64,000 bases of DNA from Cardiocondyla obscurior (GCF_019399895.1 NC_091874.1:560501-624500); one strand, 5' to 3'. Counted from the stretch's first letter, positions 1-13,390 are shown. Notes: a model not told the origin generated them from the letters alone. Numbers and translations: made by a program.

Positions 1-900
1 CTTGTTCGCCATGGCCGAACGGCGGGGGGCTAGCGGAGGGGTCCACAGGGCGTGCGCGATCTCGTCGGCGGTGGCGGCGACGAGATCGCGATGGCAGCGG
101 GGATCCGGGGAGGGTAGAGGGGCAGCAGGGGGGCACCCGGGGCATGGGCATCGAGAGGGGACTTGGCGACAGACTGGCGGGCGCGCACCTGCACTCGGCT
201 CGGCCGCGAGAGTCGGCCGACAGTCAGGGGCGCACTTACCGAGCGCAGACTCCACATCTCCGCGGGGAGAGATAGATAACGATGAGCGAAGAAGGAGCGA
301 GAGAGACGGAGGCGGAAAAAGATACGAATCACGCCGCGCGGCGCAGCCGGGGCATTTCTCGTCTCCGCGCTTATCTCCCGCACTGGCGCACGGTCCGTTC
401 CACTTTCAGAACCCGCCCGGTCTTACTCCCCATCTTCTTTTTACCCCGCGTTCCTCCGTGCCGTCCCCTTCGTCGTTTCCTCCGTGCGAAAACCGTTCCC
501 CGCGGGAGCGTCGTCGATATTCTCGGCGCGTATCCCGCGCCAACGCGAAGAGAGACGTTCGAAAACGTAATCTTTCGCGAACGTGATTTAACGAAACGAT
601 TCCGGGCACCGCGGAACGAACGCGCCGTTTGATTTCTCGCATCTAATCCCGCGTGACCTTTTCGCGGATATCTGGAAGGACTACGCGCCGCGACCGTGAT
701 TTTAACGCGAGGCCGTTATGCAAATCGCTACGAGGGCCTCCTCGGTTTATTGTGTTCATTAAACATCGGATTTTACACGCGCGCGGTAGCGCCGCCGATT
801 AACCGCCTGACTTTATCCTCCACGTCTTTATCGCGTCGGCCGGGGAGATGAGGCAAGTTGAGACGTCAAAGCTTAAAGATCTGCATTGAAATTCTATTCG
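1..900 (-). promoter_or_regulatory. GC-rich promoter block with a minus-strand splice donor
   Basis: The first 900 bases are GC/CpG-rich, unlike the AT-rich DNA that follows. Read on the minus strand there is a strong donor at 240/239 (CTCG|GTAAGTGCG). The simplest reading is the first exon and promoter of a minus-strand gene whose body lies beyond the left edge. Long open frames exist here on both strands, as expected of GC-rich DNA, but none shows a recognisable domain, so no coding sequence is called. Confidence 0.35.
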
Positions 901-2984
901 AAATAATTACGTCGTAACCGACGATCTTACAATTTTATTCCATATCCTTGACGTGTTTATTCGCGCTGGACGTTGAAATACCAAAGCTCAGACTCTGCGT
1001 TTGAAATTTTAAATAATCCCGTCGTAGCGATTTTTATTATTCCGCTTCGCATAAAAAAATACTCGTAAAAATAAATTCCCTTTACGGACGACTTAGTTAA
1101 ACGAAACAGCCGATTGTTCCGTGCGAAATTAATTATGATTTCTCTGAGGGAAATATCTCGAAAGCGTCGAGAGCGCGAGATCACCTTTCGCAGCTTCAAG
1201 CGTGAAAATTGCAGCCGCGGAACGTAAGAGTGGCGAAAATCAATCGCCCGTAACGCAAGTCCGGATTTACAAGGCGAAACGAAAAAGAAAAGCGACGTGC
1301 GATAAATATGCGGTTTTACTCGCGCGGTTTAATTTATCGCCACCGGTGGAATTGTCATGTGTGCTTAACAGATAAGGACGTATTCGTGCTCCAAAAGATT
1401 CATAAGAGATTAATTGCAATCGCGGAGACACATATTTACCAGCTGACATGTGTACTAAACAGAAAAAGATTACGATGGGATCATGATTCATGAAAAAAAG
1501 GAAAAAAGAATTGTATTATCGTAAACTTATCAAAGTTATTTCAGATATGACATTTGTAACGTCGTTGCTATCGTAAGACAGCTGTACATTTTGTCATAAA
1601 AATTTGTCTTGCACGGTTCTAATAAAAAATTAAAAAAAATAAATAAAAAAAAAAACTTCCAACTAGCAGTGGGAACAATAAGAACGAGAGGAGGCTGCTC
1701 GTGGAATTTAAATAAAGTTTTAGTACAAGATTTACGTAATCTTTTTCACATTGCGGGGTGATAATGTATCGAGATAATAAAATACGATTAGAAAATTTAG
1801 TGATGACAATCTTGATCGCGGGTCTTATCGATAACATTATCTGTAGCCGAGATGTACTTAATATTTTATTATGATAAATTTGTCTCGGCGTGACGTAAAG
1901 TAGATATATAAAAGACAATAGCGTTAGGTGTGAAATCAATGAAAAATAAATTTACACCTGATAAACTGCAGCAGCTCGCAAACTTCTACCGTTGTAAATC
2001 GCAACGACCCGTTAACAACTGTTTTCGTGTCCGTGAGATAAATTAAAAAATTTTTAATTAAAAGCTGAATATTAATTTGGATAAGAAAAGAGAGAAAAGG
2101 AAAGGAATGCTCGCTAAATGTTCATTATATGAATGCAAACTTGAGCATACACGTATGAAAGTGTGTTGATGACCACGGATCCGGGAGGGAATGATCGTTT
2201 CGTCTTCGGAACACGTGTGTTCTTATCAACGGTCATTTTTCTCACAAGTTACGATAACGGTTTTGCGAAGCGTAATTTCTGTCCGACGGCAGTTCTGTCT
2301 CGCGGCCTTCGACTTGGATATTTTTACAAACTCGTAATATATTCCTCGTAAATTAAGTAAATGACAAACGAATTAAATTAATTAATTATTTTTCTACAAA
2401 ATGTGGATTTTACTACCTGTCGATTGTCTTTAATATTTGAGATATTGTTAATGATGTTGCGTATCCGATCGATGCTATATTTTTTCTTTTTTGTTTTTTT
2501 TCCCTTATTTTATATATTGTACTTTATTAATCATATGATGCGAGCAGAGATATGTCTACGATAAGTTTAGATTTGTAGGCTTGTCAAGCCTAAATAATTC
2601 AGATCGAAATTATTACATACACGTAGTGTCATCTTACAAGTATTGCCTCAAACTTGATGGTGTTTAAAAAGGCGGATATTTCGAATTATACAATAGGCTA
2701 TTTCAAATAAATTAATAAAATTTATGACGTTAATTCGCGTACTAAGAAAGAACTACTTAGATACAAATTTATGTAACAAAGTAAGATTTTATTCGTTTAT
2801 TTTGCAATAAGTAATTTACTACTAAATAACGATTAATTCTATTAAAAAATTCCAAAGCATATCAAGTTTGGTGTATTAATAATCAACAATCTAGATAATA
2901 TATATTACCGTGTAACAACTTGAGAATAATCACGAATCTCTATCAATTTTTATAACAATTAAATAAATTCTTTTATAATATAAT
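901..2984. other. AT-rich intergenic spacer
   Basis: AT-rich sequence with short homopolymer runs. I see no exon with matched splice signals, no RNA gene and no recognisable repeat. The right end includes the 3' flank of the minus-strand gene that follows. Confidence 0.6.
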
Positions 2985-4250
2985 TCATTGAACAATTTGC
3001 TTGCAGGCGCTTTCGATGTCGGGATATTGATGTTTAAATCCTAGCTCTGTCACGCGTTTTGGTGCAACTTTTTGTCCCTCCAACATGATCTAAAAACAAA
3101 TATTAAGTTATTAAAAAAGTATATATCAAATTTATTAAATATATAATACTCACTTTCGCTCGTTCTTCGCTGAATAATATTTGCAAAAGAAAACTTGGAA
3201 GAGGCATAAACGCGGGTCTGTTCATTGCCGCTGCAAATGCTTTTGTAAATTCTTCGTTTGTTATAAGCTATTAAAACAGTAATATACGTATAAATAAAAT
3301 TTATAATAGCATTTTAATCGAAGAAAGATATAAATTATATACATTACCTGAGGTGCTACTCCGTTCAATATACCGTGCACCCTGTTGTTTTTAAGTGCAA
3401 ATAGAAACATGCAAACTAAATCAGTGATATGTATCCAGGGCATGTATTGACTGCCGCTTCCTATCGGTCCACCGAGACCAAAAAAAAATGGAAAATAAAT
3501 TTGTTTGATCATGCCGCCATCTTTTCCCAATACAACTCCGGATCTTATTGTCACTTGCCTAATACTGCTATCTTTTGGTAGTTTTGCCGCTTCTTCCCAA
3601 TCGTGACAAAGTCCTGACAAAATCAACAAAATTAACTTACAAATATAAGCGGCATGTTACAGAAGGCGATAAGATCTTACTTGATAAAAAATCATATGAC
3701 TCGCATTTGCTCTCCTCTGTATATACAACGCTATTGGGCTTATAGTATGCAACTCCTGATATAGTTGCGAAAACTGTGGCCTTAGTATTTTGAATAGCGT
3801 CCGCTAGAGCCTTCGTTGTCTTCACCCTACTATTCCTAACATTTTGCTTAAAGCCAGGCGACCATCTCTGTGTAGGATCAAGCACATTTTGTCCCGCAAC
3901 ATTGATAACAGCTGATGTGTTCTCCGGGAGCCCATAACGTTCTAAATCATTCTACAGATATTACAACAGCTATAATTGAATCAATTTTTACTAACTGGCA
4001 CACAAGTTTATTCTGATCCGATCTACCCATGAAATCCTATTTGGTCCTGGCATTCGAGAGATGCACGTGCAAGAGATTCCTTCCAAATTGAGTGATTTGA
4101 TTATTTGGGATCCTACAAAGCCGGTACCGCCACCTGAAAATATTATATAATTAGTCTAAGTTGATTACATAAACTTTGTGTAACATTGTAAAATTAAAAT
4201 ACAACTATTTACAGGTAACACTCACCTATTACCACATGTTTCAGAGCCAT
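2985..4250 (-). CDS. SDR39U1: Epimerase family protein SDR39U1
   Basis: A short-chain dehydrogenase/reductase-like protein of the atypical epimerase family; the physiological substrate of this family is not settled. The exons on the minus strand are 4250-4226, 4133-4027, 3951-3681, 3613-3348, 3267-3154 and 3089-2985, which join in frame to 295 residues, close to the vertebrate length. The N-terminus carries the Rossmann dinucleotide-binding loop GGGTGFVGS (about residues 9-17). Further family signatures are VINVAGQNVLDP, SGVAYY, VRSGVVLGKDGG and PWIHITDL, and the C-terminus ends in EGQKV followed by a helical tail. The start codon opens a 25-nt first exon that supplies the first strand of the fold. 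The gene is divergent from NAA30 and probably shares its GC-rich promoter. Orthology is by recalled family sequence; exon joins are my own. Confidence 0.93.
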
Positions 4251-5070
4251 TATATAACAAAGATCCAATTTCTGTGTCAAGTTGCCTTAAGAATAAATTT
4301 GTAAAGTTTCGTCAGGCACGATCCTATTGGATTTTTTCAGATAAAAGAAAAAATATAAATATCATATATTTATATAATAGCATCAAAGGTTTTAAAACCT
4401 TGTTTTTTCATGTCGCTTAATAAATTATTCAACTAACAAGTGCAACAATTTTTCCTATATTTTTACCGTACGGTTCATGTAATAAAGCTCGTCTAATTCT
4501 TTCGTTACAGCGTAATCTCGCAGTTTGTCACCGGCTTACTGGGGGAGCTGGCTGAAGAAACGAAACGGTCGCTTGAATCGCGAAAACAGATGTTCGCAGG
4601 CCGTGGACTACGAATAGATTGCCCGCGTCGGGTAAAAGGAGCGAGCCTCAGGTTCATTCGTCAGTCTGCGTTTTCACGCGACGCGGACAATCGATTTCCG
4701 ATTCGCGAGGGCGGCACCGTGCCCGCCTCGCGCGGGCGGATCTCGGTTCAAGTCGCATCCCCGCGGTCGAGTCCGGTGGTCACCGCGGAAAATCCAATAT
4801 GGTGTCCGTCGTTGAGCGGTTCGCCTCGGATGTCCGTGTTTCGGAGTAGATCTGTCGTCCGGCGAGCGCGTGGCCAGCGATAATTATGAAAATTCGGTTG
4901 AAAGCGCGACGCCGCACGTGAAAGCGCTCGTGCACCGTGAAGGGGATCCGAGTGCGTCGTGGACGGTGCGGTCGACGAGGTCTCTCCTCCGTTGTCCTCT
5001 ACTTCGAGAGCACGGTCACGGGAGTCTCTCGGGGGTGGTGCGACAGAGAGTGGCGAGGAAACCGGGATAA
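4251..5070. promoter_or_regulatory. Divergent promoter and NAA30 5' leader
   Basis: This interval separates the start codons of two divergent genes. The half nearest NAA30 (about 4540-5070) is GC/CpG-rich, typical of an insect housekeeping promoter and 5' leader. I see no TATA box that stands out. A stop codon lies directly before the NAA30 ATG in the same frame, so the coding sequence does not extend into this block. Confidence 0.5.
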
Positions 5071-6435
5071 ATGGATACCGGGAGAATGGAAGGCGGCGCG
5101 GAAGCAAGCGACCCGGGGGCGGCCGGCAAGATCAAAGCGATAATGGGGTTCCCGACTTCACGGGACGTCACGAGCCTGGATATAAAGTCACGTCTGAGCC
5201 TGGAGGCGACAGACGCGCGCGGCGAGCCGCACGTCAATGGGGTGGTTCAAGTGAACGGTGTCTGCGACTCGCCCCAAAGGACTGCCGTAGTCCCTGATCT
5301 CACGGCGCAATCTAAAACAATGGAAACTAGTCATTTAAACCAACATGGTATATAAACGCCAACTTGCTGGCGGCGTGGTAGATAAACTCGGTATATAAAA
5401 AAGATCAAACAAGAAACGCTCGAGCACGTCGAAAGTTTTTCGCCACGCGTCAACTACCTCTCGCGTAAGATCTGTGGAGCTTGTCCTTCGTACAACAGAC
5501 TTGTGCAACCTATTTTTGATGGGAGGCTCCGGTTTGATTCTAGTTTGAAAACGTCTCCTATGTACCTGAGATCGTCTCGGGTTTTCAAACGTTTTATGTA
5601 GTTTATGTTGAATTGCATTTTAAGAGTATCTTGTTTGATTAAAATTCTTATGTATCGAGTAACAATGTGTAATATGAAAATGAGTGAAAACTGCATCTTG
5701 TTATGTTACAGAACAAGCAGGAACATTATCCATGGAAAGTAAAGACAACGATATCCGATATGTTAGCTATACAAGTGAATTACAAATGCCTGATATTATG
5801 AAATTAATACAAAAGGACCTAAGTGAACCGTATTCTATTTACACATATAGATATTTTATTCATAATTGGCCGAAATTGTGCTTCCTGGTACGTGTCCTCT
5901 AGAAAGTTTCTTAATGCTTTCAAGCTAATATTTGTGTTCTTGCAAGTGTGCTTTTCTTACAATTGTTAAAAAAAATATTGATTTTTAAATAATTTCTCAA
6001 GTTGCATTTAGAAAATATTAATGTTAAAAAATTATTTAAAAAATAATAGCTTTAATAGCTCTCTATTTCTCAAGCGTTAGATCTCACAGAAATGTTCTTG
6101 TTTTTCTATTTTTCAAGGCAATGCATGGTGAAGAATGCGTCGGTGCCATTGTCTGCAAACTAGACATCCACAGGAAGGTGATAAAGCGTGGCTATATCGC
6201 GATGTTAGCAGTGGATGTAAAATATCGGAAACGAAAGATCGGGTCGAATCTGGTGAGACAGGCGATCCAAGCGATGGTGGAAGATGACGCTGACGAAGTA
6301 GTTTTGGAAACTGAAATCACTAACAGGCCGGCGCTGCGCTTGTACGAGAACCTTGGATTTGTGCGGGATAAACGATTATTTCGATATTACTTAAATGGCG
6401 TGGATGCGTTGCGACTGAAATTATGGCTCAGGTGA
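5071..6435 (+). CDS. NAA30: N-alpha-acetyltransferase 30 (NatC catalytic subunit)
   Basis: Catalytic subunit of NatC, which acetylates N-terminal methionine of nascent proteins beginning Met-Leu/Ile/Phe/Trp at the ribosome. The exons are 5071-5347, 5712-5887 and 6118-6435, giving 256 residues. An in-frame TAA immediately precedes the ATG, which fixes the start. About the first 100 residues are low-complexity and poorly conserved, as is usual for the family. The GNAT domain follows: YTSELQMPDIMKLIQKDLSEP, YRYFIHNWPKLCFL, GYIAMLAVD, then EVVLETEITN and YENLGFVRDKRL, ending in DALRLKLWLR. The acetyl-CoA loop reads YRKRKIGSNLV, so the first glycine of the usual R-x-x-G-x-G/A is a lysine. The conserved remainder argues for a working enzyme. 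Confidence 0.96.
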
Positions 6436-8397
6436 AATTCATCCGCATGCTTATGTCAATAGGTATTTAAATAATAAGTGTTGAAGAAATGTAACATCCA
6501 TGCTCCGCTACATCGAGCAAACAGACGACATTAATGTCAAAGAGATCATACGTTTCCATGTGCACAAATGTGTCTTTGGTTGCAATATGCGACTTATTTT
6601 CTGTACTTTCTTGATAACTCTGATTTATTTAGTTAAGTTTTTATGGAAAATGTATTGTGGTGGATGAACTTTATGAACTGCAACAAAATTACTTTTGTTT
6701 GGAAATTTATTTCTTTATACCGAATTTATTTTCTATACATTGTGAGATAAATACAATGTAATCTCCAACAGCCTATTGACAGTATGTCCGTTAAAGGCGG
6801 AATATATGTACAGAGTAATTTGTTAATAGTGCCTAACTGTTGCCTGACTAGTTAGTTATTTTGTTGTGAATTTGCTGCAATTCCTTTGATATTAATGTCA
6901 GTGATCGAGATAGATTTCAATTGCAGCTTGAAAATATAAAAGTAACGAGTGATAGCAAGAGACAAAACCGAGACTGTGAAAAATACTGAAAATAATCAAT
7001 GTATTTTGCTGGGCTCACATTGATAAAGTGCGCAATTTGAGACATACAAGTTTGACTGATTTAAAAAACTTGATAAATTTTAGCCGCTACGATTTCTTTG
7101 CGTGAAAACTTTTTTATAATTATATACGTATGTAAGAGACATACATTTGGTTGCAATGTGGCACAATTATTCATATTTTTTTTATTGTATTTCAAATTGT
7201 ACTTCAAAGTTTTTGTGAAACGCAATTAAAAAGGTTCATAAATATATGACCTACTCGTTGTAATCAATTATGCTGTTCGTTAAAGAGAAATTGAGTTTGT
7301 AATTTTGCTTCTTAATTTCTTAAATGACGCTGGTTTTAATTTACAAATATTAAGATGCGTAGTTTTTAATCAAGAAAGAAAAACTGAAATAATTCGTAGA
7401 ACTGTAAAGTAACGTTTAAGATATAATCAACAAAAGGTCGAGATATTTATATGGATTTTTTTTATTGTCTTTCAATGTTTTTAATAACCCTAGTTCGCTT
7501 ACCTTTGTTTCAGTGTCTCGACACAGAGTGATTATAAAATTGCGTTAGTCAATAATATTACGTGAAAATTGCTATATTGCGCATTGTAAGACAAATTATT
7601 GTCGCATATTATTGTGTCGAATGTTCGATTTTGTCAGTGTGAACAGCAGTTTGATAGAAACAAAAATATAAAAAAAAAAATAAAAAAAACGAAAGAAGTG
7701 ACGGCTGACAAAAAACGGTGGAACTTTTAGGAGAAATATTTCTGTGAAAATGTAAAGTGATACACGGAAATATCGATATATATTACATTAAACCAATATG
7801 GACAAAAAAAAGGAGAAAGAAATTGTTTACGAAATTAAAATGTTTCGCGAGAAAGTGCGCCTCACGCGGGTAACGCTGTGAGAGGTGATACGCGCATTAC
7901 TGTCTACCTATTATATCTATCTTTGTATAAAATAAATGCGAAGCACAGATCATAATGTAACTATAAAAAAAAACCTGTAAAAAATGTTAATAAAAATACA
8001 TAAATGTTTTTACACGCGTCTCGTTTGCTTTGTACCTCTCTTTCTGTTTTGTGCATACTTATAGATTTAGTAATTTTATTAATTATACTAAATTAATTTA
8101 ATTTCTTGATAGTATTAGGTGACTCCTATCACTACCTCGATTTGTCGGTGGCGGATTTATAATGCCTAATGTTATTTAAAAAATGCATTTATAATTGAAT
8201 AAATAATATTTAATCTTCAATTATAATAAAAAAGAAAAACCGGTAATTTAATCATACGCCCATTTAATTGCCTAAAAAATTAAAAACAAACAACATGACA
8301 ACTAGGTTAATCTCGAAGTTTTTCAGCACAGTCTCCGAAACTGTCCGAAAACGATCAGGATGTATTAGGAGTATAGGAGGAGTAAGTTGGTGGCACG
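6436..8397. other. NAA30 3' UTR and intergenic spacer
   Basis: AT-rich sequence with several AATAAA-like signals, for example near 7930. No coding exon or RNA gene can be supported. The left part is probably the NAA30 3' UTR. Confidence 0.5.
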
Positions 8398-8424
8398 GTG
8401 ATAGCCGGTTTCGTGCTAATTTTT

Positions 8425-8643
8425 ATGGCGACGACGGAATTAATAGAAACGACGCTCGCTAGTGATTGGTACATATGGACCAATCAAATAATGAATTTTA
8501 GTTTTAAGAAAATCTGCTACGAACGGCTGTCGCCACCGACAACTCAAGAAGCGTCGGGACTGCAGCTACGAGCGGCTTGCTATCTATTGGTATTTGTGGA
8601 CTTTGTGGTACTGGTCATTTACGAGTTGTCGGGGTTCACGTAA
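8425..8643 (+). other. Small hydrophobic ORF ending at a splice donor
   Basis: An ATG-initiated frame of 72 residues ends in a single hydrophobic stretch (AACYLLVFVDFVVLVIYEL). Its stop codon runs directly into a strong donor, TAAG|GTAAGT at 8644/8645. The donor probably belongs to a 5' UTR exon of the UAP56 gene, joining the acceptor just before 9332. The frame would then be an upstream ORF in that leader. I do not recognise the peptide, and it could be a chance frame. Confidence 0.3.
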
Positions 8644-9360
8644 GGTAAGTGAAAAGTGACGCGCGTCATAATCTGCAATCTATTTGTTAATAAAAAGGCG
8701 ATCCATTCGCGAAATGTACTAAGTAACGTCGCACATATTTTTTTCCACCCGCGGAGTTGCATATATTTGTTACGCAATCGTCTATAAATGCAGTCGTTAT
8801 TGTTAATCGCTCGAATCTCTTAGACGCGCGGCTGTCGCATGGCATCGCGAATACTCGATATATCGTTAATATATTCACGAATAAGTATGTCGTACCTTCG
8901 TTTCGCTTTTGTCGGCGACCCCCGGGAAGTCGCGATTCTCCTGTGGTATCGCACTTCGAGCAATTTCTGTCTGTTTTCGGCGTCCAGCGTTTCAGGCCGC
9001 GACCGCCATTACGTGAACACTTTCGGCAGTCTCTTTCGAAGCGGTGTATTTGCTGCGAAAATGCACACGCGTTTATTCTTGTAGATAACTCGTAAGGGCG
9101 TTGGAATTTATGAAAAATGAGCCCTGTTACCGAAATATAATGTTAATTTAAGAAATTTATTCTTTTGCTCGTAATTTTCAGTCATCGTTCACGCAGCATT
9201 TCTTTAACATATTTTTTATAAATTAACCTTTTGTCATTTTTAAATTTGTTTTTGTAGACATCTCATTTATAATAAATTCAATTATTATAATTATTTATAT
9301 TACTGGAGGGTAAATTTCATTTTAGATACAGCAATTTTATTGAGAATTAACCAGGACACA

Positions 9361-12300
9361 ATGGCAGATAATGATGATCTTTTGGATTATGAAGATGAGG
9401 AACAGACTGAACAAATAGTTGATGGAAGTGGAGATGTTCCTGCTAAGAAGGAAGTCAAAGGCACATATGTCTCTATTCATAGTAGTGGATTTAGAGATTT
9501 TCTTTTGAAGCCAGAGATTCTTCGTGCTATTGTTGACTGTGGCTTTGAACATCCATCTGAAGGTAAAAAAAACTAGTTTATTATAACAATTTCTATTTAA
9601 TACTTATTTATTCAGATAAATAGTGATGAATATGTATATTTAATGCTAGATAGGGACAGCTGAAATTGTTTGATTGAGACAAAGATTATTTCTGAAATAT
9701 TAATTTTATTTTACTTATTAACTGTGGTATTTTTATGATAAACTAATAATATAATTATTTTCTGCTTACAGTACAACATGAATGTATACCTCAGGCAGTT
9801 CTTGGCATGGATATTCTGTGCCAAGCAAAATCTGGTATGGGAAAAACAGCTGTTTTTGTATTAGCTACCCTTCAGCAGCTAGAATTAGCAGAGAACCAAG
9901 TCTATGTATTAGTAATGTGTCACACTCGAGAACTGGCTTTCCAAATCAGTAAAGAATATGAAAGATTTAGCAAGTACATGCCACATGTAAAGGTAAATTT
10001 TGCAGTTGCTTTCTGCATATGCTAAATTTAAAGTAAAATAATCATCAAGAATATTCAGTTTATAGTTATAAAAATATACAAATTTACGTTTTTCTAATCT
10101 CTAAAAGACAATTTTTTTCTTACAGGTTGGTGTATTTTTCGGCGGTTTACCTATTCAGAAAGACGAAGAAGTTTTGAAAACTGTATGTCCTCATATCGTT
10201 GTCGGAACTCCTGGTCGAATTCTCGCTCTCGTACGAAACAAGAAATTGAATCTGAAACATCTAAAACATTTTATACTAGACGAATGCGACAAAATGCTGG
10301 AATTATTAGGTTTGTCATAAAATAATTTAATTTTAAATAATGGTACTGTTAAAAAAAAAAATTTACATGATGTATGAAACAGTCTTAATCCACATAGTGA
10401 TGACTATCTATTTCCACTACCCACAATTCACTGAAAAAAATTTTTTTTATTGATTCCATAACTATTATCTTATTTTTATACATAAATAATTGTATTGTCA
10501 TTACAGATATGCGCCGAGACGTGCAGGAAATATTCAGAAGCACACCACACAGCAAGCAAGTCATGATGTTCAGTGCCACGCTGTCCAAGGAGATACGTCC
10601 TGTCTGCAAAAAGTTCATGCAAGATGTAATTAAATCTTCCTCTTCACTTCGATCTACTACGATTGCTCCTACTTCGTTGACATATTCGTGCCCAGGACAA
10701 AGCTCAGGCCACATTATAAATATCAATGTCGGCGCATCCGCGGGTTAGACGACTTAAACGTCACTTTGAAGAGACGAGTACCGAGTTAAAAAAAAAAAAA
10801 AACGAATATCTCGTTCGTTATTTTTCGATAAACGGCGCAGTCATATGCTCGACACTCATGTCCAACATAATATCTCGCTGCTCCTTTCGATTTTAATCCC
10901 AAGTTAAAATCTGGATGTATCGCAGAACCTGCTTATACGTACAAAGGGGAAGAAAATATTTACGTATTAAATCGTCAACCGTTTAATATGGTACTTGAGT
11001 TAGAATTTCAATCAATTTTTTAATTTGTTAGTCGCTACGCATATTCAAGCGACGATACAGTATGTTAAATGTCAGGAAAATATAACAGGAGAGGGAGATA
11101 GAGATAGGGGGATAAAATATTATGTTCTTGTGGGTAACTGGAGCATTAGAATAGTATTAGAATCTGTATGGTTTGCTTACTATTGTGGGTGGGGGGCTGA
11201 GAAGATTTCAAGACAACCTGAAGACAGAAGAGCGCAAGAAAGAAGATGCAAGAGGACACTCGGGGGGAATTATTAGCATTAGTTAGGGAAAAGAAATACA
11301 AAACAAAAACGTAGCAATAGCTTTACCGTGTTCGCGTTCATCCAGTCGCAAATTAAGAGCATATTACGGTAAATTTTCTTATCTCACGCAAAGATTTCGG
11401 TCTTTTAATACTAGTGAGTTAAAGGGGATGCAAGTGCTGTGCACAAATCGAGCAATTCTCGTGTCTTAGAAAGCTATAAAGTTACGTAAAACCTAAACGC
11501 GAATCTCCGTGTCTCGTTAATCGCGCTCTTTATCTCGTACGAGTCGACGGTCGCGGCTTAGCAGAATACCGGAGGTGAAAACGTTCGAGCGTCTATACCA
11601 ACCAGAGTAATACCGAGTTGATTCTGGGCATCTTAATGTGCCAGAAATTGGGGAGAAGAGATTTTGGCATCGAGTGGCCAGCGGATGTGACTGAACGTTC
11701 TCTGTCATGAGTGCGCCTTAAGTTCAATTGAGGAGAACTGCTGAGTTTTCATTGTTGGCACTACCCAGAGATGGAAGTCGCCGAACCGTATGTAATCTAC
11801 TAATTATGATCGACGATCACGATTACGATTACACTCCGCAACTGAAAATGCGGGAGTATAATCTTTTGCTGAAACTTTCGGTATTTTAAACGTATACGGT
11901 AACTTAACGAATTTAACGCTGTCTTCGAAGGAAGAAAGCGATACCTGAAAGTTTACATTTATAAGGAAAAAAGAAAAAAAAATGGTTTGGCTTTGTCTTT
12001 CTTGCATCATTTAAAGTGTTTTACAAACGTCACAGTTGCATAAAAAATAGCATTATTTTAATTTGTCTTATTTACTTTTGAACAGACGCTTTTCACATGC
12101 ATTCAATCGCATTCGACTTCTGGACAGCGAAAATGACTAATACATTAAGACTATGGACGGCCACAAAAAGCCTGCAGCTTGAAAATTACATATATAGGCA
12201 CTATAATTTGTTCCATGAATTTGTGTATTTTATGAAATAACATTCTTTGTGCAGCCTATGGAAGTCTATGTCGATGATGAAGCAAAGCTTACTTTGAATG

Positions 12301-13390
12301 GTCTTCAACAACATTACGTTAAATTGAAGGAAAACGAGAAGAACAAGAAATTATTTGAACTACTTGATGTTCTTGAGTTTAATCAGGTTTGTTTGCAAAT
12401 TAGGACAATGTAGAGTAAATTGCATTTTTTTTTTCTCTCTCGAAGAATCTTTACGTGATGACAAATCACTTCTTATTTTTCTGTGATGACTACTTAATCA
12501 CTACTCACCAATTCTGATGAAGATTCTTCCAAGTATTTATTTTAAAAAAATTGTTAATAGTTTGCACATTTTATTTATTTAATAGGTTTTTAATATCTGA
12601 TGTATAATATATGTATATTGAATGGAACTTCTTTTCTCGAGATACATCGATGGTATCAATATGATTTACCGTTTAACGATTGCTCTCCATAGGTTGTCAT
12701 ATTTGTAAAGTCTGTACAAAGATGTATGGCTTTAGCGCAACTTTTGACGGAACAGAACTTCCCTGCAATTGGAATTCATCGGGGCATGACTCAAGAAGAA
12801 CGACTGTCCAGATATCAACAATTTAAAGATTTTCAAAAAGTAAGTACTCTGAGTATCAAATTTCGTAAAATTCAACGTATGCATATATATATATATATAT
12901 ATAGATAAAACATTTAAAAACGTTGACATTTTCAGCGCATTTTGGTGGCAACCAATCTATTTGGACGAGGCATGGATATAGAACGTGTGAACATCGTATT
13001 TAACTATGATATGCCGGAAGATTCCGACACATACCTGCATAGAGTAGCGCGCGCTGGTCGTTTTGGTACAAAGGTGAAGAAATTTAATATTAGAATTTAT
13101 TAACCTACAAAGTTGTTTTATATGTTAGAGCACACAATAATTGTTAATTAATTGACAATTTATTCACTTGGGAATGTTTTACAGGGCCTTGCTATTACAT
13201 TTGTGAGCGATGAAAGTGATGCCAAGATATTAAATGATGTTCAAGAAAGGTTTGACGTAAATATTACAGAATTACCGGACGAAATCGATCTCGCTTCATA
13301 TAGTAAGTTGAAAATTATAAAAACTATACTTATCCGATATTGTGAAAACATGTTAATGTAATATATTTACTTTCAGTTGAGGGACGATGA
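9361..13390 (+). CDS. Hel25E: ATP-dependent RNA helicase UAP56 (DDX39B/Hel25E)
   Basis: DECD-box helicase that acts in spliceosome assembly and, within TREX, in nuclear mRNA export. Nine coding exons (9361-9562, 9772-9992, 10126-10309, 10507-10625, 12255-12386, 12693-12839, 12936-13073, 13185-13302, 13377-13390) join to 424 residues, the expected length for the family. Visible motifs in order are the Q-motif region near VQHECIPQA, motif I AKSGMGKT, HTRELAFQ, VVGTPGRI, the DECD box, SATLSKE, IFVKSVQRC, GIHRGM, VATNLFGRGMDIERVN and HRVARAGRFGTKG. The last 14-nt exon gives the ending SYIEGR. Intron 4 is by far the longest (10626-12254) and separates SAT from the second RecA lobe. The acidic start MADNDDLLDYEDEE matches the family. 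A 5' UTR exon ending at 8644 is likely. Confidence 0.97.
10626..12254 (+). other. Long intron 4 of UAP56
   Basis: This 1.6-kb intron is several times longer than the others in the gene. Reading straight through the donor stays open for about 41 codons before a TAG at 10746-10748, so retention would give a protein truncated after lobe 1. Otherwise the intron holds AT-rich sequence and some GC-richer patches (about 11500-11700). I found no small nucleolar RNA boxes or coding exon in it. Confidence 0.5.

Noticed and set aside
2..586. Open frames of 194 and 117 codons at the left edge
   Set aside because: GC-rich composition, overlapping frames on both strands, no recognisable protein. Only the minus-strand donor at 239 is kept.
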